Part shown: piece by piece, positions 29,901 through 33,959 of the stretch | Layout of the letters: the number at the start of each line of letters is the position of its first letter | Numbering within the stretch: the stretch's first letter is position 1 | Assembly: GCA_031213475.1 (NCBI GenBank) | Contig: JARUPZ010000020.1 | Coordinates: 8,793,562-8,857,561, forward strand | Source of the DNA: Nereocystis luetkeana | Lineage: Eukaryota; Sar; Phaeophyceae; Laminariales; Laminariaceae | Direction: 5' to 3' | Length of the DNA: 64,000 bases | Made by a program: the position numbers and the translations under genes | The notes under the pieces: generated by a model | Seen by the model: the letters and a program-made list of their open reading frames with translations, nothing else | What the model was told of the DNA's origin: nothing | Database searches by the model: none

Positions 29901-32641
29901 AAGCAACAGTCAGTCAGGAGGTTGCGACGGTTGGTGGTGTTGACGATGTTAATGTGGTTGGCTAAACGGACGGCTAACCTCAACCCTAACCCTGAGATAG
30001 GACCCGCAAACGAGCACGAAAAACAAGTAAACCAGAGAACCCAAATAAAACGATTAAAAAATGCAGGGAAAAAAATATGCCTCAACTATGTACGTGTACA
30101 GATACATTGTACATTACATACCTTTCTAGGCTAGCCAGGGTCTTCTGAAGGCGTCCTTTGAGCTCTTCATTGGCGGTCTCCAGCTCGACGACCCTCTCGC
30201 TCTTGGTTTTCAGCTGCGCAAAACCGGAAAAAGGGTCAGTGTCAAGAAAAAAACGCCTCCGTGTTAGAACGGAACCCCTACTTCACGAAACTAAAGCGTT
30301 CATCCAACGACGCGATTCAGTCGAACGACTCCAAACGCTGCACACAACCGTACTCGAGCTGTACATGCTGCTGTACTGATACAGGCAACAACAGAAGCAG
30401 AAGCAGGAGCAGTAGCAGCCGCAGCGGTAGCAAATGCAGCGGTACCATCGGCGGTCCAGCAGCAGCAGCAGCAGCGGTATTACAGCAGCAGTAGCACCGC
30501 CCTCTACGCTTCAGAGCTATCGTGTACCAGGTACAGCTTACTAACGCCGTTGGATGGAGCGCGTAAGAGAGAGGGTGCTACAGTAGATGTCCCCTATGAC
30601 AAACCGAGGTCATATGATATAATCACCTCAGGCGGTGCGCCGAAGAGGGGGCGGGGGAGGTGCCGCGTACAGATGGAGTCCCTATACTCACCAAAGGCAG
30701 GGGCGCGCTATGGGAGGTGCTACAGACAAATGAAGTACCTACAGACGTACCCCCTATCCAAACGCGGGGGGGGGGGGATGCCCGGTACTGATGGGGTACC
30801 TATACCCACCAGATGCAGGGGCGCGTTCGGGGGGTGGGGGTGGGGGTGGGGGTACTCGTCATCATGCATGGCCGTAGTGGTATGACCATTGACCCTCGCA
30901 ACCCTACAATGCCGTGACGGAGCACGTCCGGTTTTTCACCGAACAGGCAGACATTGCTTGCACTAATCGAAGCGCCGTGAGCTGTTGGTCGAGTCGCGTG
31001 AAGGGTTAGCCGCAACCTACTAGGAACCGCTATTGAGGCGGGTTCTCATTGCATATGGATGACAGCGTCAACGATTTGACTTATTTTCTGGTGTGGCCAC
31101 TACCAGAGACAGCAATGAGTTTACCATGTAACTGCCTCGTCGGAACCTCACCATACATACACACCATCATAGGTGATACGATCCTCCCCTTCGTGCGGAA
31201 ATCAACGGTATCTCCGCACGAAAATGATCTAACTCGACCGCCAGCTGTTAAGACCGCCAAAAAAAAGAAAGAAAACAAAAAAAACGGTGCCCTGGTTGTC
31301 TATCAATAGTTCACGCAGTGAGAGTCGTGTTATACCGCGTTGTTGCCAACCGACGCCAACCCAACCTGTATATATACCAAGTATATACTAGAGCAGGGGG
31401 TTCGGGGGGGGGGGGGGGCTTGCTACATAAAAATGGGATATGCTCGTACCCACACGTAATACATGCGATAATACAGAGCCAGCGCACAGCAGTATTGTGA
31501 TGGAGGAATGGGAGCCGCGGGGAGGAGGGGAGAATCCACCGATAATTGGAATATCAACTGCTGTATACATACCGGCATATTCAGCACTGGAGTGGGTGCG
31601 TTGGCTGCGAGAAGCGGCGGGGGGAAGGCATGCCGCAGGAAAATGGAGTATCTATATAATACGGCCGTCGGATGCTGATATTAATAGGAAGGGGGACAAC
31701 CCCCATCACACACACACACCCCCGCGCGCTTAACCGGGGGGAGGGGGGGATAAGTTCGAAGCCATCGTTCAATCCACCACAGAGAGGACGATCCGAAAAA
31801 ACGTCACAATATAGCTGCTTGCCGCCAAAAGATTGTTGCTGTACCAGGTATAAAAAAAACGTCGCTACGGAGACAGGGCATCCCGGGCATACAACCTAAG
31901 TCCACCGCAGACAGCAGACAGACGCGAAGACACCACCAGGAAGTCATGGCGGATTTATCCCGTCTCGAAATCTCGATAAAGTGGGCTGCGAACGTATACG
32001 TACGTACCCGCGGGTCAAAGTACTGCTATCAATTAATTCGACAGGAAGGCAAATGGGAAAAGCGATAAATGGCCGCGTTGCCTCAAGAACTAAAAATACT
32101 TCAAAATGTGACGGTCTCCAAGCGGTCGACCTCTACTCATAGCCCGGCATTACCATGACTTGCACCACCAATGGCCACCGATAAACCGATGCAAGTCGCA
32201 AAAAAGAGTACCAGGTACACGCCTAAACACCTCGTATGTACAACGACCCAGCGCGGCTGCATGAGAGGCTTCACCAGTACAGTATAACATCGGCAGACAA
32301 ACCAAATTCAAAACCAAAGAAAAGACAAGCCATTATTAGAGTTAATAGTGGCAGTCGTTAGGTCATCCTCGTACAGGAAGGCTAAGCGGTCGGCCCACTC
32401 CTCTGACATGGAGAGCGATTTCGGAGCGGAACACAGAGCTTCTTGGTACGGGAGCATAACACGCCCACGATCGCGGGCAATACTATCGTAGCAGAGGCGG
32501 AGTTTAGGGCTTCCTTGAGATCGAAATGTGAACCACAAAAAGGTGATCACATAGACGTTTCCGCGCTGCGTATACCTGGGATTCCAGCGAAGCCTGGGCA
32601 TTTTCCAGATCATGGATCCTCTGCTCCATGTCATCCTCCAT
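827..32641 (-). CDS. TPR: TPR/Mlp1/NUA-like nuclear basket protein (gene span, partial at 3' end)
   Basis: This multi-exon gene runs right to left; 28 exons give about 1,040 residues of nearly continuous coiled coil, and the gene continues beyond the left edge. All exon joins agree in phase. The family call rests on landmarks in the order known for TPR: an ErE...YLTRILKEVDQK-SPLL stretch followed by DYQRVL; SLADLGAQVQKLL; VIADHLVTFEDVRQLQERN followed by VVRRLTSEL; RDMYRLLLAQ; and, at the left end, ERYRQEVEAHAGAIAAL, the equivalent of the metazoan kYErEl..HA segment. Positions of these landmarks (about residues 390, 510, 517, 596 and 1,020) resemble those in animal TPR. In the family, the protein is a filament of the nuclear pore basket acting in mRNA export surveillance, chromatin organisation and checkpoint-protein anchoring. 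The SLTELY..Y segment usual before the YL..IL motif is not obvious. Start choice: first Met of exon 1. Divergent from the plus-strand gene at 33.9 kb. Confidence 0.85.
1085..1395 (-). mobile_element. tRNA-derived SINE, copy 1
   Basis: On the minus strand: tRNA-like head with GTGGGTTCAAGTCTCAC (B-box-like), then CGAGTGCATACTCGTAGGG and a body shared with 21033-21372. Head-tail arrangement is typical of SINEs. Confidence 0.75.
2996..3186 (-). CDS. TPR: TPR exon 27
   Basis: Two bases completing Ala, then 63 codons (ETRSTKTGLASTVADLVKER...). A C-rich pyrimidine tract precedes CTCAG; donor GAG|GTGAGT. Confidence 0.9.
3740..4010 (-). repeat. GATC-rich dispersed repeat Q, copy 1
   Basis: Reverse orientation; contains AACCCAGGAAACACG, CCCACCCGGCAACTTGAG and many GATC/ATCT steps. 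Confidence 0.7.
4237..4330 (-). CDS. TPR: TPR exon 26
   Basis: 31 codons plus one base (QLDRLSSASKKAQEEFQARE...). T-rich acceptor TTGCAG; donor G|GTGCGT. Confidence 0.88.
4540..4800 (+). repeat. repeat Q, copy 2
   Basis: CTGTATGATCTAGCTGG ... TTCCCGGGTTGGATCTGTGG ... CAACATATCAAAACTGCAGG ... GATAGACCATGACCTGTCC. Confidence 0.7.
5200..5390. repeat. CCGA/ACAG tetranucleotide array
   Basis: Imperfect ACCG and ACAG steps. Confidence 0.9.
6073..6168 (-). CDS. TPR: TPR exon 25
   Basis: 32 codons (SLKAELKAKTEALATNERQR...). Acceptor TTGCAG, donor CAG|GTGAGG, phase 0-0. Confidence 0.9.
6573..6679. repeat. CCACCT hexamer array beside the gap
   Basis: Near-perfect hexamers; gives spurious poly-Pro and Val-Glu frames. 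Confidence 0.95.
6734..6833. other. assembly gap (100 N)
   Basis: One hundred N characters, probably a nominal-size scaffold gap. It lies between a CCACCT hexamer array and a TPR exon, and removes the 3' end of that exon. Confidence 0.99.
6834..6886 (-). CDS. TPR: TPR exon 24, cut by assembly gap
   Basis: Visible part encodes AAITEKEAADRAVELAAR and runs directly into the N run, so its donor is missing. The acceptor is taken as CCGCAG at 6887-6888; an upstream CCTTAG (acceptor at about 6923) after a better pyrimidine tract is also in frame and would add 12 residues. Confidence 0.75.
6931..7383. repeat. tandem repeat, unit about 152 bp, three copies
   Basis: GAAGGGGTACCG...TGTTGTGGGG recurs at about 6931, 7081 and 7233, with AGTAGGCGTTATGA and GTGCTGGGTTTGGAATGTAG in each unit. 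Confidence 0.85.
7759..7945 (-). mobile_element. family A element (GAGTAC-polyC end)
   Basis: Strand is given so that the C-run is the 3' end. G20 run, then GTACTCATTTGTTGCTTGCC ... TGACCACGCATCCCTTTCGA ... CCTCCAACAATTAGGCGC. Sense to TPR. Confidence 0.75.
8392..8547 (-). CDS. TPR: TPR exon 23
   Basis: 52 codons, very clear coiled coil (EISTLREELARLRHEAERDR...). Acceptor CCGCAG, donor AAG|GTGGCT, phase 0-0. Overlapping plus-strand frames here are shadows. Confidence 0.92.
8975..9175 (+). repeat. repeat Q, partial copy
   Basis: Ends in ATCACGATCTGTCAATCCGA GGTGTG like other copies; the 5' part is diverged. Confidence 0.5.
9448..9567 (-). CDS. TPR: TPR exon 22
   Basis: 40 codons (ASERQLRDENLNLRKESRHK...). 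Acceptor GCGCAG. The donor is taken as TCG|GTGAGG; weaker GT sites a few codons earlier are alternatives. Confidence 0.82.
10040..10150. repeat. CATAC array abutting a splice donor
   Basis: ACCATACCATACC steps directly against the exon 21 donor. Confidence 0.85.
10152..10256 (-). CDS. TPR: TPR exon 21
   Basis: 35 codons (DHLERQKNDALAAQNQAKDF...). Acceptor TTTCAG, donor GAG|GTATGG, which opens into an imperfect CATAC array. Decayed copies of the 5' half of this exon lie at 10440-10690. Confidence 0.9.
10440..10690. repeat. decayed copies of TPR exon 21 acceptor half
   Basis: Stretches GGCTGGTTTTGCGCGGGAAC (10509) and GGCCTGGTTTTGCAAAGTGA (about 10600), each followed by CATTATTCCGACTCC or TTTGTCTGCCTTTCGAGG and a CGG.AGGAAGC region, repeat the order found at 10205-10280 across the exon 21 acceptor. 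Confidence 0.65.
11135..11285 (+). repeat. two-copy dispersed repeat (with 50138-50300)
   Basis: GTGCAGGACGCCTA ... TTTCTTATTTTCCTGT ... GCCTGC shared in order with 50138-50300. Not related to the other families seen. Confidence 0.6.
11454..11568 (-). CDS. TPR: TPR exon 20
   Basis: One base completing Ser, then 38 codons (HSEDQVKVLTEDRSARMQTI...). Acceptor GGCAG, donor CAG|GTATGT. A family A element C-run lies about 60 bp upstream of the acceptor. Confidence 0.88.
11627..11818 (-). mobile_element. family A element
   Basis: G-run, GTACATGG..., GACCATTGGCCAACGCATCC and the CACCTCCAACAGTTGGG block. Sense to TPR, 60 bp upstream of an acceptor. Confidence 0.72.
12333..12466 (-). CDS. TPR: TPR exon 19
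   Basis: 44 codons plus two bases (DVGVAREEVGKLQESLRLMG...). Acceptor CTGCAG, donor AG|GTAGGG. Confidence 0.9.
12965..13136 (-). CDS. TPR: TPR exon 18
   Basis: One base completing Arg gives RDMYRLLLAQE, the conserved RDMYR.LL motif, then a Gly/Ala-rich linker and a coiled-coil restart (EAEAMKSRVHELER). Donor AGG|GTGAGC. Confidence 0.93.
13482..13549 (+). mobile_element. family A element, partial
   Basis: GGGGATGCGTGGTCAGTGGTC ... GCAACTCATGAGTATCCCCC. Antisense to TPR. Confidence 0.65.
13562..13646 (+). mobile_element. family B element, 3' part
   Basis: GTGAAAACCCGACATGG ... GGTCATACGACAACAATGAC ATGAGTAC then C-run. Antisense to TPR, ending about 45 bp from the exon 17 donor. Confidence 0.68.
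13693..13859 (-). CDS. TPR: TPR exon 17
   Basis: 55 codons plus two bases; begins VVRRLTSELKDTKMARNMEK, continuing the family's V.REL block. Acceptor TGGCAG, donor CG|GTGGGT. Confidence 0.92.
13925..14285. repeat. imperfect minisatellite CACTAAACCGCA
   Basis: Many steps of CGCACTAAACCGCACTACAC in the intron upstream of TPR exon 17. Confidence 0.75.
14510..14745 (+). repeat. repeat Q copy
   Basis: GTTGCCGGGTGGGAGCCG ... GGCTGGATCTGTGATGC ... AACATATCATATCGGCAGG ... ATCACGATCTGTC. Confidence 0.7.
15048..15119 (-). CDS. TPR: TPR exon 16 (family signature)
   Basis: 24 codons, VIADHLVTFEDVRQLQERN and onward, the most diagnostic TPR/Mlp/NUA block (VI..HLV.f.dI..LQ..N..L). Donor CAG|GTGAGG. The acceptor CCCAG follows a G/C-run that is the tail of a family A element 30 bp away. 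Confidence 0.93.
15150..15320 (-). mobile_element. family A element
   Basis: G22 run, GTATTCATTCGTTGCTTGTC ... body to about 15320. Sense to TPR; its C-run lies 30 bp before the exon 16 acceptor. Confidence 0.75.
16235..16450 (+). repeat. repeat Q copy
   Basis: CTCATGTTGCCTGGTGGGAG ... TGTTTCCTGGGTTTGG ... GTCATAACGGCAG ... CACGATCCGTCGGAGGTG. Confidence 0.72.
16610..16775. repeat. decayed copy of TPR exon 15 3' end and donor
   Basis: CTGCCACGAGGAGTT ... CCGTAAGCGACG ... TTCCACCTGCTCGGGGCTCC ... CGGAACGATGGCCATC aligns with 16845-17005, which spans the exon 15 donor. Offset about 235 bp. Confidence 0.7.
16936..17134 (-). CDS. TPR: TPR exon 15
   Basis: One base completing Asp, then SLADLGAQVQKLLRDKLERE, the conserved D.L..QV..LL block, followed by a Gly/Ser/Ala linker and VAIVPGGNIVPQEPEQ. 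Donor CAG|GTGAAG. Its 3' part and donor have a decayed second copy at 16610-16775. Confidence 0.9.
17801..17973 (-). CDS. TPR: TPR exon 14
   Basis: 57 codons plus two bases (SPLLMSNKKDYQRVLQSHEQ...). Matches the conserved post-EAKAP block of TPR. Strong GTGAGT donor. The acceptor CCGCAG has as its pyrimidine tract the C-run of a family B element about 20 bp upstream. Confidence 0.9.
17990..18262 (-). mobile_element. family B element, two heads in tandem
   Basis: G-run GTACTTCCTTTCATGCATGG, then a second GTACTCGAGTCATGCATGGC with the body to a further G-run at 18247. Its C-run lies about 20 bp upstream of the exon 14 acceptor. Confidence 0.72.
18359..18460 (-). CDS. TPR: TPR exon 13
   Basis: 34 codons. 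MRLMRMERELEFVRSDRD leads into YLTRILKEVDQK, a family landmark just before the conserved SP/AP site. Acceptor GTCCAG, donor AAG|GTGCGA. Confidence 0.9.
18549..18653. mobile_element. TTACGGGG MITE, copy 2
   Basis: Full-length in a TPR intron; 5' flank TA; interior in reverse orientation to copy 1 (GGACCTACGGTACACAC...). Confidence 0.85.
19205..19460 (+). repeat. repeat Q copy
   Basis: CTCATGTTGCCGGGTGGGAG ... TTTCCTGGGTTGAACATGAG ... AACATATCAAAACGACCGG ... ATCATGATCTGTC. Confidence 0.72.
19526..19615 (-). CDS. TPR: TPR exon 12
   Basis: 30 codons, acidic and less heptad-like (ASNGVDLTEAEEVPLDMSVD...). It sits where other TPR proteins have the SLTELY..Y segment, of which only SLNDTELK resembles it. 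Donor AAG|GTGGGA. Confidence 0.82.
20661..20753 (-). CDS. TPR: TPR exon 11
   Basis: 31 codons (AVVDELKSTLLEKEAEVRKA...). T-rich tract and TTCAG acceptor; donor GAG|GTCCGT. Phase 0-0. Confidence 0.88.
20837..20917 (-). mobile_element. family A element, partial
   Basis: G-run, GACTCGTTGGTTGGTTGTC, TTTGACCACGCATCCCTTTC. Sense to TPR. Confidence 0.65.
20926..21032 (-). mobile_element. family B fragments, two short heads
   Basis: GATGTACTCGTTGTCATGCG and GTGTATTCATCGTCATGTC, each preceded by a G-run; directly followed by a SINE. Confidence 0.62.
21033..21372 (+). mobile_element. tRNA-derived SINE, copy 2
   Basis: A-box-like GTGGCTCGGTAGG at about 21048 and B-box GGTTCGATTCT at about 21094, the latter inside a five-base-pair T-arm-like stem. 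Body same as copy 1. Sits between two family B fragments. Confidence 0.78.
21375..21560 (-). mobile_element. family B element, lacking the tail
   Basis: Body only: GTGCCGGGACGG ... GCACCAAGCGCGAAGTGCTG TGAGGTGTTCGGCGAGTCG. The GCGGG array at 21570 follows. Confidence 0.65.
22330..22425 (-). CDS. TPR: TPR exon 10
   Basis: 32 codons (REIRGLEGQVARERDRVVQE...). A T-rich tract precedes the GGCAG acceptor; donor AAG|GTATGA. Phase 0-0. Confidence 0.88.
22790..22865 (-). repeat. repeat Q fragment
   Basis: CATGAGCTAGATCATACAGA TCATACAG, the reverse of the 5' part of other copies. Confidence 0.5.
22944..23006 (-). CDS. TPR: TPR exon 9
   Basis: 21 codons (TLTNLEKEKANEAMKKIESL...). Acceptor TGCCAG, donor CAG|GTAGAC, phase 0-0. 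Confidence 0.85.
23960..24235. repeat. CACCAA/CACCAC array
   Basis: Imperfect trinucleotide/hexanucleotide repeat just downstream of the exon 8 donor. Confidence 0.9.
24254..24344 (-). CDS. TPR: TPR exon 8
   Basis: One base completing Arg, then 30 codons (LARTEGDLRAMSELVASDKT...). Donor GAG|GTGAGT. A family B element with its C-run facing the exon lies about 55 bp upstream of the acceptor. Confidence 0.87.
24400..24640 (-). mobile_element. family B element
   Basis: G-run, TACTTATTGTCATGCATGGC and body to AACCGCTTGTGAG. Sense to TPR. Confidence 0.75.
24642..24835 (-). mobile_element. family B element, second tandem copy
   Basis: G-run, TTGTACTCGAAATCATGCAT and body to GTGTTCGGCGAGTCGCACG. 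Same orientation as its left neighbour. Confidence 0.75.
24955..25285. repeat. CCA/CAT array
   Basis: Imperfect, ending in CACCAT steps. Confidence 0.9.
25600..25845 (+). repeat. repeat Q copy
   Basis: CTCATGGTGCCGGGTAGGAC ... TATCCTGGGTTGGATCTGCC ... CTCCCACAACGACAGG ... GATCTATCTGAGGTGTG. Confidence 0.72.
26080..26195 (-). CDS. TPR: TPR exon 7
   Basis: 38 codons plus two bases (KTQELMEAMSQVAEMTQRAE...). Donor AG|GTGGGA. The acceptor is taken as GGAGCAG; one codon earlier is also possible. The downstream intron carries an imperfect CAACTTCAACATCAACA array at 25915-26060. Confidence 0.85.
27341..27451 (-). CDS. TPR: TPR exon 6
   Basis: 37 codons (REVASVNRRASSLQSQCTDL...). Acceptor TCAAAG, donor CAG|GTAGGC, phase 0-0. 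Coiled coil. Confidence 0.88.
28535..28621 (-). CDS. TPR: TPR exon 5
   Basis: 29 codons, EGEMEKLQAKLRDAERDAA and onward. Acceptor TGCACAG, donor TCG|GTGTGT, phase 0 on both sides. Confidence 0.88.
29070..29208 (-). CDS. TPR: TPR exon 4
   Basis: 46 codons rich in Glu, Arg, Ala and Gln (ETAERQTVQEKAQEGVK...), coiled coil. Acceptor GGCAG, donor CTG|GTAAGA. A long GGT/ACC microsatellite starts about 10 bp upstream of the acceptor. Confidence 0.88.
29217..29555. repeat. GGT array at the exon 4 acceptor
   Basis: On the gene strand it is ACC-rich and starts within 10 bp of the acceptor. Confidence 0.9.
30122..30213 (-). CDS. TPR: TPR exon 3
   Basis: Acceptor GCGCAG, donor AG|GTATGT. Encodes LKTKSERVVELETANEELKG and onward, a strong heptad pattern. 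It ends with two bases of a codon, completed by one base of exon 4 to give Arg. Confidence 0.88.
30828..31372 (-). mobile_element. family B element, near full length
   Basis: About 540 bp: G-run and GGTACTCGTCATCATGCATG at left, through ACAGCAATGAG...TTACCATGTAACTGCC, AAAACGGTGCCCTGGTTGTC, to CCAACCGACGCCAACCCAACC. Defines the full element with 34916 and 38076. Confidence 0.78.
32484..32513 (-). CDS. TPR: TPR exon 2 (candidate micro-exon)
   Basis: Ten codons (EALNSASATI) between a CTCAAG acceptor and an ATA|GTATTG donor, phase 0 on both sides, so it fits between its neighbours. It is weak because of its size. The same DNA has a longer open frame (32308-32515) which does not join in phase. 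Confidence 0.35.
32576..32641 (-). CDS. TPR: TPR exon 1 (putative start)
   Basis: 22 codons beginning MEDDMEQRIHDLENAQ and ending in frame at a CAG|GTATAC donor. It is coiled coil. The ATG at 32641 is the first Met, but a GTGAGT donor-like site lies about 80 bp upstream, so an additional 5' exon is possible. Confidence 0.65.
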
Positions 32642-33888
32642 GATTGAGTCTCCAATCAAGGAGCACCGAACGCGTTAGGTAGTACAGGCAGTCGCAACAC
32701 AGCACGCCCCACTCACTGCCGCTCGCTGCGAATGAAGATGAACAGTATTGCAAACGCCATTATTTATTTATAAAACCCTATTCTGGATATGAAGCACTTG
32801 CACCAATGGGACTATCATTCCCATTGACTTGCACAGATCTACCTTCGGGTACTGCTGCTGTAGCACGCCTGCCTGATACAATTGCACTCTGCTGCGGCAA
32901 ACCTTCCTGGAGTTACTTCTGAGCACGAGCTATGTCTTGGGCTGAAGGGCGCACGGAAGCACCTTCAGGTAATGCACCGTATAGGCTCACCAATTGTTGT
33001 ATCTGTGAGAACATATCATTTTCGCACTGCTGTGCTCGTACTTTCTGAAATTGGAAATAGCTCGTGCGTGCATCTGATATAGGCTTCATGCTTGGCCCCT
33101 TCATGCTCGTACGTACCTGGTACCTGGTACTGGTACTTGATATTTTTTACGAACTCGTACGTAAGAACGTAGGGTCTACGAAACAGACAGCTCGCGGCTT
33201 ACGCGGTGCAATCTCGCTGTGCTGTCCCGTTATTTGCTGGCTCTAGAAGCGCAGGGTGGGTCTGGACGCAGATCCAGCGCACTGACTTTTTTATTCTCGC
33301 AGTTTCGAACTGCAAAGCAAAGGTACTCGTACTGGAACAGCATAGTAGTACTCGTACCTCGTAGTTTCCTCGGTACCCAGCGGGTACTCGAGTTTACTCT
33401 GGGGCACCCAGTACCCAGGCGCCAAACCTGGCTGTCTCGGTCGTACTCAGGTAGGTACTACTACAGTTGTAGATACCCTACCGCATAGGAGAGCGCTAAT
33501 TGCCCAACGGGTCTGCAAATTAAACTCTGCACGCCCTTACGTCGTTGTATGTCCATGTTTTTGGTGTATATTGCGTTTTTTGCCGTCGCCGTGTGGTGGA
33601 CACCCTCGATTCTGATGGTCAGATCGTGGAGGAGGGGGGGGGTCAGGGTGTTTTGGTGAGCCCTGCCGTGGCAGACGGCTAATTGTATCCCCATGGTCAG
33701 TTTGGAGGGCTCAGGTCCGGGTGGGATCAGGTCTGGGTAGGATTAGAGTGCCAGGCAAGGAGCAGGGTGGGCGTGGTGTCAGTTTTTGGTTTTATTTTTG
33801 CATACCCGGTCTGCAATTAGGGACCTTCTCTACCATGACCACGAGGCTTGACTCTGTTGCACCCCTATTTGCCGCGGTGTGTGTACAG
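32642..33888. promoter_or_regulatory. divergent intergenic interval
   Basis: Between the 5' end of TPR and the first recognised plus-strand exon. No TATA or Inr element can be asserted. It contains the broken frame at 32778-33104, two TACCTGGTA motifs sharing one TA at 33114-33129, and at least the missing 5' exon of the plus-strand gene is expected here. Confidence 0.35.
32778..33104 (-). pseudogene. 108-codon open frame broken by one TAA
   Basis: From an ATG at 33104, a minus-strand frame reads MKGPSMKPISDARTSYFQFQ ... YGALPEGASVRPSAQDIARA then TAA at 32913, and continues without another stop to TAG 32778 with ATAAVPEGRSVQVNGNDS. The repeated phrase A(L/V)PEG.SV on both sides of the TAA suggests one former reading frame. 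It lies in the divergent promoter interval between TPR and the plus-strand gene. Function unknown; it may be a mobile-element relic. Confidence 0.35.
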
Positions 33889-33959
33889 GTGCGCCTGACG
33901 CGCGACAAGCGGCGTTAGACAGGGTGGACGGCCTGCTCCGGTCCTTCGCGCAGGACCAG
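33889..33959 (+). CDS. plus-strand gene, first recognised exon
   Basis: Acceptor TGTACAG, two bases, then 23 codons (APDARQAALDRVDGLLRSFA...) to a CAG|GTGAAC donor. Needs an upstream exon ending in one base of a codon; none was identified. Confidence 0.7.

Noticed and set aside
32308-32515. Open frame with SMSEEWADRLAFLYEDD
   Set aside because: Looks protein-like but cannot be joined in phase with TPR exons 1 or 3 and ends in a stop; left as unassigned. It may be a relic.
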